A stretch of DNA of 64,000 bases from Rhodobacteraceae bacterium HLUCCA12 (GCA_001314715.1 LJSV01000004.1:221024-285023), one strand, 5' to 3'; positions 24,297-32,120 are shown, numbered from the stretch's first letter. Notes: a model not told the origin generated them from the letters alone. Made by a program: numbers and translations.

Positions 24297-26110
24297 CAAT
24301 TCATCTTCGCGCGGTGACGCCGCGCCCCTCAACTCTCGACCCAAACTTGCGGACTGTCGAAGCCATCGTTTCGACCGGGGCACCCGCCGTCCGTCCGGGA
24401 TTTGTGGAACGCCTTGACCTGTCGGGGGCGGACTTGTCGCGCCTTGTCGGCGCCCCCGTTCTCGACGGCCACCGCGCCCAAAGCACCCGCGATCAGCTTG
24501 GCGTGATCGAAGCTGCCGAGCTGCGCCCCGAAGGGCTTTGGGTCCGCATCAAGTTTCGCTCGAACGACGCCGCGCAAGCCGTCCTTTCCGACATTGGCGA
24601 CGGAACCCTGCGCGGCCTGTCCATCGGCTACAGCGTCCAGCAATGGCGCGAGGGGCAGGAAGGAAACCGGCGCGTGCGAACCGCCATCAAGTGGACACCC
24701 GTTGAGGTGTCCGTTGTCCCAATTCCCGCCGATCCCACGGCACACTTTCGCAATGGAGCATCAACCATGCCTGAGAACGACATTCACACCGCCACGCCCC
24801 CGGCGGATCCAATCACGACGACCACGCCCCCGGCTGGCACGCTGACCCGCGCGGACATGAACCGCGAAATTCGCAGCATCGCCCAGCTTGCCGGACTGCC
24901 CGACGAATGGACCAATGGTCAGATTGATGCCGAGGCAACCCCGGAACAAGCCCGCGCCGCCGCCTTCGAGGAAATGGGCGCCCGGCAGGACCAGACGCGC
25001 ACCCGCACGGCGCGCGCCGACATCTTGACCGATCACAGCGACCCGGCAACAATTGCCACCAGGGCCGGTGAAGCTCTGTTTGCCCGTTCGCATCCGGAGC
25101 ACCAATTGTCTGAACCGGCCCGCGCCTATGCTGGCCTGACCATTCCCGACACGGCCCGCGAATGCCTGCGCCGCGCGGGCATCTCGACCACCGGCATGGC
25201 AACCGAAACGCTGATCACCCGCGCACTGCACGCGACCAGCGACTTTCCCCTGATCTTGGGCGATGCCGTAAACCGCGAGCTGCGCCGAACTTATCAAGCC
25301 CCGGTGTCCGGTGCCCGCCTTCTTGCCCGCCAGACCACGGCCCGCGACTTCCGCGCGAAGCGCCGTGCGATCCTCGGAGAAGCCCCCGCGCTGGAAAAGA
25401 CGAACGAAGCGGGTGAATTCAAACACGGCACCATTGACGAAGCCGCCGAAACCTATGCCGTCGCCACCTTCGGAAAGATTATCTCAATCAGCCGCCAGGC
25501 AATGGTGAACGATGATCTGGGGGCATTCACGACCATTCCTGCTGCCATGGGCACCGCCGCCTTGAATTTCGAGGCTGCCCAGCTGGTAGCGAAGATCGAA
25601 GGCAACCCGGAAATGTCGGACGGCATCGCGGTCTTCAACGCAGCCGGGCATGGCAACGAGAAATCGGCCACCGCAACCGGCTCCGGCGTGACCATGGTTG
25701 ATGCCATTACCGCCGATCTGGGCACCGCCCGCACCGCCATGCGCCGCAAGACCGGCTTGAGCGGTGCGCCGATCGACGTTGCCCCCCGCTTCGTGCTGGT
25801 GCCGCCCGAACTGGAAACCGACATGCAAAAAGCCCTGGCAGCCATCCAGGCGACTAGCTCCGAAGACTTCAACCCGTTTTCGACGCTTTCGCTGGCAGTC
25901 GAACCGCGCCTGACCTCCGAAACCCGCTGGTATGTCGTTGCAGATCCGCAAACCGTGGATGGTCTGGAATATGCCTATCTTGAAGGCGCCCCCGGCCCCC
26001 AGATCGAAAGCCGCGCAGGCTTTGAAGTGGACGGAACCCAAATCAGGGTTCGCCTGGACTTCGGTTGCGGCTGGGTTGACCACCGCGGCTGGTATCGGGT
26101 TGGCGACTGA
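24293..26110 (+). CDS. prohead protease-major capsid protein fusion
   Basis: A 605-residue fusion. Residues about 1-155 are an HK97-type prohead protease (PVLDGHRAQSTRDQLGV with its His, LRGLSIGYSV with its Ser). A Thr/Pro-rich linker (about 160-185) follows. The rest is a Mu/HK97-like major capsid protein (LILGDAVNRELRRTYQA, ISISRQAMVNDDLGAFTTIP, PRFVLVPPELETDMQKAL). The protease would release itself and mature the shell. Such fusions are known in phages. The reading frame is intact. Confidence 0.92.
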   Translation: MTIHLRAVTPRPSTLDPNLRTVEAIVSTGAPAVRPGFVERLDLSGADLSRLVGAPVLDGHRAQSTRDQLGVIEAAELRPEGLWVRIKFRSNDAAQAVLSDIGDGTLRGLSIGYSVQQWREGQEGNRRVRTAIKWTPVEVSVVPIPADPTAHFRNGASTMPENDIHTATPPADPITTTTPPAGTLTRADMNREIRSIAQLAGLPDEWTNGQIDAEATPEQARAAAFEEMGARQDQTRTRTARADILTDHSDPATIATRAGEALFARSHPEHQLSEPARAYAGLTIPDTARECLRRAGISTTGMATETLITRALHATSDFPLILGDAVNRELRRTYQAPVSGARLLARQTTARDFRAKRRAILGEAPALEKTNEAGEFKHGTIDEAAETYAVATFGKIISISRQAMVNDDLGAFTTIPAAMGTAALNFEAAQLVAKIEGNPEMSDGIAVFNAAGHGNEKSATATGSGVTMVDAITADLGTARTAMRRKTGLSGAPIDVAPRFVLVPPELETDMQKALAAIQATSSEDFNPFSTLSLAVEPRLTSETRWYVVADPQTVDGLEYAYLEGAPGPQIESRAGFEVDGTQIRVRLDFGCGWVDHRGWYRVGD

Positions 26111-26325
26111 TGACCATTGCGGCCAGCGAGCTTGTCACCATGCGTGATGCCCTGATCAGGGCACGCGCACGGGGCGTTCGGGAAACGACGGTTGACGGGA
26201 TGCGCGTTTCTTACGCCACCGATGCCGAAATGGCCGCAGTGATTGCCGATCTTGAACGCCGCATCAATGCCGCATCGGCCCCTTCGCGGGGGACGGTGCA
26301 TTTCTCGACCTCCAAGGGAGTCTGA
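26110..26325 (+). CDS. gpW-like head-tail joining protein
   Basis: A 71-residue protein. Its sequence pattern (LVTMRDALIRARARGVRETTVDG, TDAEMAAVIADLERRINA) fits the small helical gpW family that plugs the portal and prepares for tail attachment. It starts in a TGATG overlap with the capsid gene. In lambda, gpW lies between terminase and portal; here it lies after the capsid gene. Confidence 0.72.
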   Translation: MTIAASELVTMRDALIRARARGVRETTVDGMRVSYATDAEMAAVIADLERRINAASAPSRGTVHFSTSKGV

Positions 26326-26326
26326 C

Positions 26327-26662
26327 ATGAAGAACTTTGTGCAAACCGGGAACACGCTGACCTTCACCGCCGCCGATCCTGTCACCGCCGGGCAAGGGGT
26401 TGTTATGGGGGCGTTGTTCGGCATCGCTGCCAGCTCTGCCGCCACCGGCGAATCGTTCGAGGCCGCGTTGACCGGCGTCTTTACCCTGCCCAAGGCCGAA
26501 GACGACATTGCCACCGGTGCGGCCCTCTACTGGGATGAAGCCCAGGGACTGGCGACCACGACCACCGCCGAAGGGGCTAACCCGCTGATCGGCGCTGCGA
26601 CCGAAGCAGCCGGAACAAGCGCCTCGACGGTTCGCGCGCGCCTCAACGGCACCACGATCTGA
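26327..26662 (+). CDS. DUF2190-family capsid cement/decoration protein
   Basis: A 111-residue, Ala/Thr-rich beta protein (GNTLTFTAADPVTAGQGVVMGALFGIA, GVFTLPKAEDDIATGAALYWDE). It is characteristic of DUF2190 proteins found after capsid genes, which are thought to stabilise heads. RBS AAGGGAG precedes ATG 26327. It is the last recognisable structural gene; no connector or tail gene follows. Confidence 0.85.
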   Translation: MKNFVQTGNTLTFTAADPVTAGQGVVMGALFGIAASSAATGESFEAALTGVFTLPKAEDDIATGAALYWDEAQGLATTTTAEGANPLIGAATEAAGTSASTVRARLNGTTI

Positions 26663-26763
26663 GCAGGGAGAGTTTGAGCAATGGCAGGGGCGCGCAACAC
26701 CGCTACGTTTCACGGGGAAGCGCCCCCGTCATTCGGCGCGTGGGCAAACCCCCGCCGCGCGCG

Positions 26764-26997
26764 TCACTTGCGGCGCAAGCGGACCCCCGGCCCGCCGCCG
26801 TTCTCTTCAATGAAATCCACCCCGGCAGCCTCAAGGGCGGCTCGGATTGCTGCGACCGCATCCACTGATGCGGGGGGCTGGATTGTGCCTTCCGCCCGCT
26901 TCAATGTCGAAACCGAAACCCCGGCCATGCTGGCGAGGTCTGTCTGGGAGAGCGACACAAGCGAACGCCCTGCCCGAATTTGCGCTGATGCTGTCAT
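26764..26997 (-). CDS. XRE-family repressor-like HTH protein
   Basis: A 77-residue protein made almost entirely of an HTH (QIRAGRSLVSLSQTDLASMAGVSVSTLKRAEG, residues about 5-36) plus a short tail. It is the only minus-strand gene in the element and is divergent from the Tat-leader gene, a CI/Cro-like arrangement. It probably controls the element's lysogeny-type decision. An in-frame ATG at 27039 would overlap the promoter region, so 26997 is preferred. Confidence 0.8.
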   Translation of the reverse strand: MTASAQIRAGRSLVSLSQTDLASMAGVSVSTLKRAEGTIQPPASVDAVAAIRAALEAAGVDFIEENGGGPGVRLRRK

Positions 26998-27010
26998 GTT
27001 TTCTGTTGAA

Positions 27011-27039
27011 CCATTTAGACCAATGGCTATATGGACCAT
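27011..27039. promoter_or_regulatory. putative operator between divergent repressor and Tat-leader genes
   Basis: Four half-sites occur in 29 bp: CCAT (27011), ATGG (27023), ATGG (27031) and CCAT (27036). They lie in the AT-rich divergent promoter region directly before the repressor gene. This would suit binding by the XRE protein encoded at 26764-26997; it is inferred from spacing only. Confidence 0.3.
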
Positions 27040-27063
27040 ACAACATTTTCAGGAGGCAAGGCA

Positions 27064-27489
27064 ATGTCCAAAGAACGCGCCTGCGCGAACGGCCCCATTA
27101 TGTCCCGCCGCGCCCTTATCGCTACCGCCCCTGCCGCTGGCCTCGCTGCGCTGGTCGCGGGCGCAGAGCGGGTGCAGGCATTGACCGGCGAAATCATCGA
27201 ACCGCCTTACCTGCATGTGGTTGATCGGCCCGTGCCTGGATCGCGGCCCGGCATGAAGCCCGGCGACATGCTGCTTATTCTGCCCGGCCTGAGCCAGTGG
27301 GATGATACGCATTTGATGCGGAGTGGTGATTTCGCGGCTGTGCAGGTAACGCGGCCCGATGGCCTCGTTCACATCTGCTACCACGGCACCCGTCAAAGAC
27401 TTCTCGTTTCCCGCGAACAGGCGAAAGAAATCGTTGCAGGAAGCATCGCCGGAAAGATTCGCCTGGTTCGCGGCCGCTGGATCGCTTGA
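27064..27489 (+). CDS. Tat-leader protein of unknown function in element regulatory region
   Basis: A 141-residue protein with a strong RBS (AGGAGG) before ATG 27064. The N-terminus SRRALIATAPAAGLAALVAG is a twin-arginine-like leader. The rest (RPGMKPGDMLLILPGLSQWDD, SGDFAAVQVTRPDG, VAGSIAGKIRLVRG) faintly resembles an S24/LexA-type beta domain without an obvious Ser-Lys dyad. A secreted protein next to the repressor is odd; the leader-like stretch could also be a membrane anchor. Function unknown. Confidence 0.68.
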   Translation: MSKERACANGPIMSRRALIATAPAAGLAALVAGAERVQALTGEIIEPPYLHVVDRPVPGSRPGMKPGDMLLILPGLSQWDDTHLMRSGDFAAVQVTRPDGLVHICYHGTRQRLLVSREQAKEIVAGSIAGKIRLVRGRWIA

Positions 27490-27511
27490 GGCTTGTTGAG
27501 GAAATGAAGCC

Positions 27512-27721
27512 ATGAACCGCCCCGCCCCAATACTCGCCAGCGAAACCAGCGCGGCCCGACTTCTGGACATGAAGCCGGCCGAGTTTCGCGCGCTGGTCGA
27601 AGCCGGGCATTTTCCGCGCGGGCGTGAAATCGCGCCGGGAATGGTGCGCTGGCCGGTCGATGAGCTGCGCCTGATCGCAAACGGGGAAGCCGCCGAAGGG
27701 CTGGGGGACGTGCAATGGTGA
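27512..27721 (+). CDS. AlpA/excisionase-like small HTH protein
   Basis: A 69-residue protein with the layout of AlpA/MerR-type winged helix proteins: SAARLLDMKPAEFRALVEAGHFPRGREIAPGMVRWPVDELRL. Such proteins act as excisionases or int activators. It overlaps the integrase start by 7 bp, so the two are coupled. AlpA-like regulators are a frequent companion of integrases in phage satellites. Confidence 0.78.
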   Translation: MNRPAPILASETSAARLLDMKPAEFRALVEAGHFPRGREIAPGMVRWPVDELRLIANGEAAEGLGDVQW

Positions 27722-28716
27722 AACGCAAGAAATACCTATGGCAGCACCCGGACGGGCGCTGGTATGTCCGCATCAAGGGCAAGTATCACCGCATCAACGC
27801 GGACGAAGGCACACCAGGCTTTGACCGCGAGTATTGGGATATTCTGACCGGTCGCAGAGCCGAGGCCAAGCGAAGCTTTTCCGCCCTGATCAAACTGATC
27901 CGCGAATCGGACTGGTGGCGCGATAAGTCTCCGAGATACCGCGCCGACCTTGAGCCGGTGTTTCAGTATCTTGAGGAAAAGGTGGGCAAACGCGACGTGT
28001 CGCGCATGACTCAGGCCGACATTTACGAGGCGATGGACCGCAACGCGCATCGGATCCGCTTCGCCAACTACATTCCGACCGCCCTTTCCCGACTGTTCAA
28101 GCTGGCGGTGCGCAAACGCTGGCGCAATGACAACCCCGCAATCGGGATTGAGCCACTGCCGATGCCGAAAGCTAAGAAGCGCCCTCATATTCCCTGGACC
28201 GACGCCGCCGTCGCAAAGATGCGCAGCGAAGGCACCGGGCTGGCGCTTCTGGTTTTCGAGCTGGGTGTTGGAACCGTCCAGCGCCCTGGCGATCTTCCAG
28301 GCTTCACATGGGGAGACTATGACGGCGACACGCTATTCCTTCGCCAGGGTAAGACCGACAAGCCCCTTCACCTGCCCTGCACCGCCGCCCTGAAAGCTGC
28401 CCTTGCGAAGGCCCGCAACGAGCTGGGCGCGGCCCCGCATCCGTCACGGCACATTCTGACGCTGCAATCGGGCCAGCGGATGACATATCGCAGAATGGCC
28501 GAAATCTTCCTGACTGAGCGCAAGAGGCTTGGCCTAGAGGCTTTCGACCTTCACGCCCTGCGCTACCGGGGCGTGATGGAACTAGCATGGCATGGATGCG
28601 ACGACGACGAAATCCAAGCCTATTCAGGCCACAACACCAAAGCCATGGTGATCAAGTATGCGGGCGAGGCCCGCCAGATCATGCGTGCCAGACAAGCAAG
28701 GGAGAAGCGCAAATGA
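27715..28716 (+). CDS. int: tyrosine recombinase (integrase) of the element
   Basis: A 333-residue phage-type integrase. The catalytic set is complete: Arg190 (GTVQRPGD), Lys213 (QGKTDKP), His280-x-x-Arg283 (DLHALRYRG), His306 (YSGHNTKA) and nucleophile Tyr315 (VIKYAGEA). The N-terminal arm-binding region is basic (MVKRKKYLW). It lies 86 bp from attR and recombines within the 5' half of tRNA-Cys, which is less usual than the 3' half. The gene is intact, so the element may still be mobile. Confidence 0.95.
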   Translation: MVKRKKYLWQHPDGRWYVRIKGKYHRINADEGTPGFDREYWDILTGRRAEAKRSFSALIKLIRESDWWRDKSPRYRADLEPVFQYLEEKVGKRDVSRMTQADIYEAMDRNAHRIRFANYIPTALSRLFKLAVRKRWRNDNPAIGIEPLPMPKAKKRPHIPWTDAAVAKMRSEGTGLALLVFELGVGTVQRPGDLPGFTWGDYDGDTLFLRQGKTDKPLHLPCTAALKAALAKARNELGAAPHPSRHILTLQSGQRMTYRRMAEIFLTERKRLGLEAFDLHALRYRGVMELAWHGCDDDEIQAYSGHNTKAMVIKYAGEARQIMRARQAREKRK

Positions 28717-28763
28717 ACAGAACGAGACCGGAACAAGAACCTGATACGGAAAGTGATACGGCC

Positions 28764-28792
28764 TTGACGAGTGCACCGGGAAAACCTAATGA
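28764..28792 (+). promoter_or_regulatory. element-borne replacement promoter for tRNA-Cys
   Basis: TTGACG (28764-28769), a 17-bp spacer and TAATGA (28787-28792), twelve bases before the tRNA. The hexamer, spacer length and distance closely match the stranded native promoter at 18416-18444, yet this copy lies inside element sequence. It probably keeps tRNA-Cys expressed after integration. Confidence 0.6.
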
Positions 28793-28801
28793 ATGCGGCG
28801 G

Positions 28802-28841
28802 CAAGGCGGGTTGGCGGAGAGGTTACGCAGCGGATTGCAAA
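28802..28841 (+). repeat. attR: 40-bp direct repeat (copy 2)
   Basis: Identical to attL at 18452-18491. Here it continues into the 3' half of tRNA-Cys, restoring the gene. Everything upstream of this repeat is element DNA. Confidence 0.95.
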
Positions 28842-28878
28842 TCCGTGTAGACCGGTTCGATTCCGGTACCCGCCTCCA
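28805..28878 (+). tRNA. tRNA-Cys (anticodon GCA), hybrid of element and host halves
   Basis: The 74-nt cloverleaf is complete: acceptor GGCGGGT/ACCCGCC, discriminator U73 as expected for Cys, encoded CCA, anticodon stem GCGGA/TCCGT with loop TTGCAAA, T arm ACCGG-TTCGATT-CCGGT. Bases 1-37 come from the element copy of the repeat, the rest from the host. It is downstream of int and a likely dedicated promoter. Confidence 0.97.
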
Positions 28879-28906
28879 GCATGCCGACATCGCAAGGCAT
28901 TCACCG

Positions 28907-28937
28907 CGGCCGGCGCGGTGCCGCCAGGCACCGGCCG
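28907..28937. terminator. hairpin after tRNA-Cys
   Basis: GGTGCC(GCCA)GGCACC, extended by CGGCC/GGCCG with a small internal bulge. It lies between tRNA-Cys and the stop of the cytochrome c gene. There is no T-run; it may end either transcript. Confidence 0.4.
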
Positions 28938-28962
28938 GGGGTTGAATGGGCGCGAAGGCGCG

Positions 28963-29268
28963 TCAGTCGGGGCCGATATTTTCTGACAGGTAGTCGAGAA
29001 TGGTCTCGCGCTCGTCGGGTTCGAGTTCCTCCATGCCCTGCTCTTCAACCATCCAGTCCAGCAGGTCGTCCCACACCTCGCGCGAATATCCGCCGTTGGT
29101 GACGGTTCGCAGGCTGTGGCACGCGTTGCAGGCGTAATAGGTTTCCTCGGCCCCGTCGCCGGGCGGCAATGGATCCCACTCGTTTTCGGCTTCGTCGGCC
29201 AGGGCGGGGACGGCCAGGGTCAGGACGAGGGCGACCAAGGCCGCCCTCTTGAAACGCATTGCTATCAT
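28963..29268 (-). CDS. monoheme cytochrome c, sulfite dehydrogenase electron acceptor
   Basis: A 101-residue secreted cytochrome: signal peptide (ALVALVLTLAVPALADE, cleavage about residue 25) and one heme site CNACH in YYACNACHSLRTV. Acidic mature part. It begins 10 bp after the stop of the molybdenum sulfite dehydrogenase gene, so it is the electron-accepting subunit (SorB/SorU-like) of that enzyme in the periplasm. Start ATG 29268 has RBS AGGAAG; ATG 29259 is the alternative. Confidence 0.88.
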   Translation of the reverse strand: MIAMRFKRAALVALVLTLAVPALADEAENEWDPLPPGDGAEETYYACNACHSLRTVTNGGYSREVWDDLLDWMVEEQGMEELEPDERETILDYLSENIGPD

Positions 29269-29278
29269 TCGCTCTTCC

Positions 29279-30598
29279 TCAGACCGCGGTCACGTCGATG
29301 CGGTGGCAAGAGTTGTTCAGATACCCACGCGGGTTCCACCCGGGCACGACGACCGGCTGGCTGCGCCCCAGGTTGTCGGTGGCGCGGGCCCACAATTCGT
29401 AATATCCGGTCAGCGGCAAGGTGACCTCGGCCCGCCAGCGCTGCCACGAATACCTGTTCGGCGCTGGCTCCACCGTTGCCGGGTGCCACGACGCACCATA
29501 GTCGAAGGACACGTCCAGCCCCGTGACCCAGTTGTCGCCGGCCCAGGCCTGCCCGCGCAATTCGAACGGGCGCCCGGCCGTGACCTCGGTTCCGGCGCGG
29601 GGGTTCGTGATCACCGACTTGACTGGCATCGAGGCCAGAACCTCCATGTCCTCTTCCGGAACGTCCGTGCCCGGCTCCACCGGATGACGCGGTACGCGAT
29701 AGCTGAGCCCGGTCATGCCCGGTCCGGTGTGCTGATGGTCCAAGACCTGCACGCGGGTCAGCCATTTCTGACTGACCGAACCGGCCCATCCCGGCGCCAC
29801 AACACGTGCCGGAAATCCGTGCGCGACGGGAATGTCCTCGCCATTCATCTTCAGGGCGATGATCGTATGCGGGTCCATCATCTTGGCGATCGGACCACCG
29901 CGCGAAATCGACAGCCGATCCGAATCGCCGGACAGGTGGGGATCATAGCCTTCATGCCCGGTATAGACGGCCGAGGCCTTGAGCCCGGCGCGGCGCAGGA
30001 GGTCGGACAGGCGTACACCGGTCCATTCGGCATTGCCGATCGCGCCGATCATCCACGGATTGCCGCGCGGCTGCGGGTTGAACCCCGAGCGGCCGTTGCC
30101 GCCGCATTCCAGTTGCAGCCGCATCGTAACCAGGTCGAAATCCTCCATCAGCTGATCATAGCTCAGCTCCAGCGTCTCGTTCACCTCTCCGTCGATGGTC
30201 AGGCGCCAGTCCTCCTTGCTGACCGGGCTGGGCATCGCGCCGTTGTTGCGGACGAAATGAGCTTCGGCCGGGGTGACATCGTCGTCCAGCAGGTGTGCCG
30301 GCGCCTCCATGTTCACGGGCCGGTCATTGTGGATGACCATGTCGCCGTGCTTGGAGTCCATGGAGAATTCTTCCACCGTCTCGGCCAGCGCGTTGGGAAT
30401 GAGGCCCATCGGCATATTCGCGGAAAACGGTATCGTGCCCCCGACGACAGCGCCCATCGAGGCAAGCCCGGCCCCTTTCAGAAAGCCGCGCCGGTCGGGC
30501 CCGGATCTGCGCCCAAAGACCAGCCAGTCGGCGCGTTCCGGGTCGTCATGATAAAGCTCGACGATCCCGCGCTCCTGTTTTCCATGCTTTTTCGGCAT
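29279..30598 (-). CDS. periplasmic sulfite dehydrogenase, molybdopterin subunit (SorA/SoxC-like)
   Basis: A 439-residue sulfite oxidase-family enzyme with a Tat leader (DRRGFLKGAGLASMGAVVGG, about 35-54). The molybdenum ligand is Cys165 in LQLECGGNGRSG, and VAPGWAGSVSQKWLTRVQV and a C-terminal dimerisation domain follow. It oxidises sulfite to sulfate and passes electrons to the adjacent small cytochrome c. The single small cytochrome argues for a SorAB/SorTU-type enzyme rather than SoxCD. RBS GGAGG precedes ATG 30598. The 207-bp region upstream should hold its promoter; I see no clear motif there. Confidence 0.92.
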   Translation of the reverse strand: MPKKHGKQERGIVELYHDDPERADWLVFGRRSGPDRRGFLKGAGLASMGAVVGGTIPFSANMPMGLIPNALAETVEEFSMDSKHGDMVIHNDRPVNMEAPAHLLDDDVTPAEAHFVRNNGAMPSPVSKEDWRLTIDGEVNETLELSYDQLMEDFDLVTMRLQLECGGNGRSGFNPQPRGNPWMIGAIGNAEWTGVRLSDLLRRAGLKASAVYTGHEGYDPHLSGDSDRLSISRGGPIAKMMDPHTIIALKMNGEDIPVAHGFPARVVAPGWAGSVSQKWLTRVQVLDHQHTGPGMTGLSYRVPRHPVEPGTDVPEEDMEVLASMPVKSVITNPRAGTEVTAGRPFELRGQAWAGDNWVTGLDVSFDYGASWHPATVEPAPNRYSWQRWRAEVTLPLTGYYELWARATDNLGRSQPVVVPGWNPRGYLNNSCHRIDVTAV

Positions 30599-30805
30599 TT
30601 CAGCATCCTCCCTATGGTCACGTCCTGGCCATGCCGGATGCACGGCCCTATGAACAAAGACGCACTGGGGATGCGGATTATTCCCTGATGGCCCGAAAAA
30701 CCGCAGCGCGAGGGGTTGCGGGCAGACACAATCGAAACGCGCGCGGTCTTCCCCTTGTCCCGATCCGGCCGCTTCGGCGCGGGGCCGGGCGATACGGTTT
30801 CAGCG

Positions 30806-31858
30806 TCAGCGGGCGGGTATCAGGGGCGCATCGGCCCCTTCGGGAAACACCGGCTCAAGCGCGATCATGTCGGTTGTCAGTTCCCCACTGCCATGCACAA
30901 GCGCGACGAGGTCTCCGTTGAGGTGCACCTGCGCGCTTCCGGTTTCCGCGTCGGTCGTGATCGTCAGTTCAGGCAGCGTGGCAAGACCCGAATAGGCCAG
31001 CACGAGACGGTCCTGGCTTGGGTCAAAATCCATGATTTCGGCCGGTGCGGCGCTGTCAAGCCAGTCGCCAAGAATGAAGGTATCGCCACCGCTGCCGCCG
31101 CTGGCGACGTCGCCCGCCCCAACAACGATCAGATCATGGCCGTCACCGCCATTGAGATAGGTGCGGCTGGCGTCGTCGTCGCCGTTCTCGCCCGGATGAA
31201 ACCCGATCAGGGTGTCGTTGCCATCGCCGCCGATCAGCAAGTTGCCACCGCTGCCCGCCACCAGCAGATCATCGCCCCAGCCCCCTTGCAGCGTATCGTC
31301 ACCCGCACCGCCGAAAAGCGAATCCTGCCCGTCGCCGCCGACCAGAACGTCATCGCCGTCGCCGCCGATCAGCATGTCATCCCCGTCCCACCCGTCCAGG
31401 CTGTCGTTGCCGTCACCGCCCGTGATCAGGTCGCCGCCGCTGCCGCCGATCACGCTGTCGTCGCCGCCGCCCGCGTTCAGTTCGTCATCGCCGGGGCCGC
31501 CGCGCAGGGTGTCCGCGCCGTCACCGCCCAACAGGGTATCGTCGCCTTCGTCACCCGAAAGCTGGCCTCCGTCGTCGCCCAGGCGCAGAACGCGCGGCTC
31601 GGGGTCGGGTTCGGGCGTGTCGCGGCTGATATATTCATCGTCTTCCCATTCGCCCGCCCAGTCGTCGCGGGGCACGGGGGCATCGCCGGGGCCGGGCAAA
31701 TTGTCCAGATCCAGATAGCGGCCTGCGTGGCCCGGCTCACCAGTGTCCGTCCCGTCCTGGTCGGCAAGGTCGCCATCGGCCTCGGCATCCTGACGCACGA
31801 AGGCATCCGCGACACCACCGGCCATGAACATCCCGATCAATCCCATCAGCATCCACAT
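30806..31858 (-). CDS. RTX-repeat calcium-binding protein with N-terminal hydrophobic segment
   Basis: A 350-residue acidic protein. The N-terminus MWMLMGLIGMFMAGGVADAF is hydrophobic. It is followed by an Asp/Pro-rich stretch and then about a dozen GGxGxDxLx nonapeptides (about residues 85-250), the calcium-binding parallel beta-roll. The C-terminal region ends with DFDPSQDRLVLAY. RTX proteins are exported by type I systems such as the one at 8.2-11.3 kb. The N-terminal hydrophobic segment is unusual for T1SS substrates and suggests membrane attachment. RBS GGAGG supports ATG 31858. Confidence 0.88.
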   Translation of the reverse strand: MWMLMGLIGMFMAGGVADAFVRQDAEADGDLADQDGTDTGEPGHAGRYLDLDNLPGPGDAPVPRDDWAGEWEDDEYISRDTPEPDPEPRVLRLGDDGGQLSGDEGDDTLLGGDGADTLRGGPGDDELNAGGGDDSVIGGSGGDLITGGDGNDSLDGWDGDDMLIGGDGDDVLVGGDGQDSLFGGAGDDTLQGGWGDDLLVAGSGGNLLIGGDGNDTLIGFHPGENGDDDASRTYLNGGDGHDLIVVGAGDVASGGSGGDTFILGDWLDSAAPAEIMDFDPSQDRLVLAYSGLATLPELTITTDAETGSAQVHLNGDLVALVHGSGELTTDMIALEPVFPEGADAPLIPAR

Positions 31859-32120
31859 GCCGCGCCTCCGAATCCTTCGGCAGTTGCCTGCGGTATCCGG
31901 TGTATCGCGACGCGGTGAACGAAACGAGAATAAGGGCGTTGAACCGGGCCAGAACCTGCAATCCTGGTAAACGCGCCCGTGCGAACAGAGCCTGTTGATC
32001 TTGCCGCGCGTCTGGCCTATATGCGCGCATCCCCGGCGCATTGCGACGCGTTGGGGCATGACCGGCCTTGCTGGACGACATCCCGGCCTGCGCCTTGACC
32101 CCCGACCGAAAGGAGACCCG

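Larger units (their letters stand above)
18452..28841. mobile_element. integrated cf-PICI-like satellite or tailless prophage in tRNA-Cys (10.35 kb)
   Basis: The element is bounded by perfect 40-bp direct repeats (18452-18491 and 28802-28841). The integrase lies next to the right repeat. Gene order is: three small unknown genes with a structured gene-free stretch, terminase small and large, an HTH gene, portal, protease-capsid fusion, gpW-like, DUF2190, divergent repressor, Tat-leader protein, AlpA-like protein, integrase. No tail, tape-measure, lysis, primase or replication gene is present. The head-and-packaging genes are intact and translationally coupled, which argues against random decay. 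The set matches capsid-forming phage-inducible islands that borrow helper tails; an old prophage deletion is the alternative. Confidence 0.88.

Noticed and set aside
18452..28841. Gene transfer agent cluster
   Set aside because: Rhodobacteraceae carry GTA clusters, but these are not flanked by att repeats, contain tail genes, and have no integrase.
28713..28850. 45-codon frame overlapping the end of int and entering tRNA-Cys
   Set aside because: Its last codons are the tRNA sequence itself (GYAADCKSV), a common artefact at tRNA att sites; a leader peptide cannot be excluded but has no support.
31080..31540. Tandem short repeats resembling a CRISPR or satellite array
   Set aside because: The units are 27-base codon repeats of the RTX nonapeptide in an open coding frame, without spacers. 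No CRISPR array is visible anywhere in the window.
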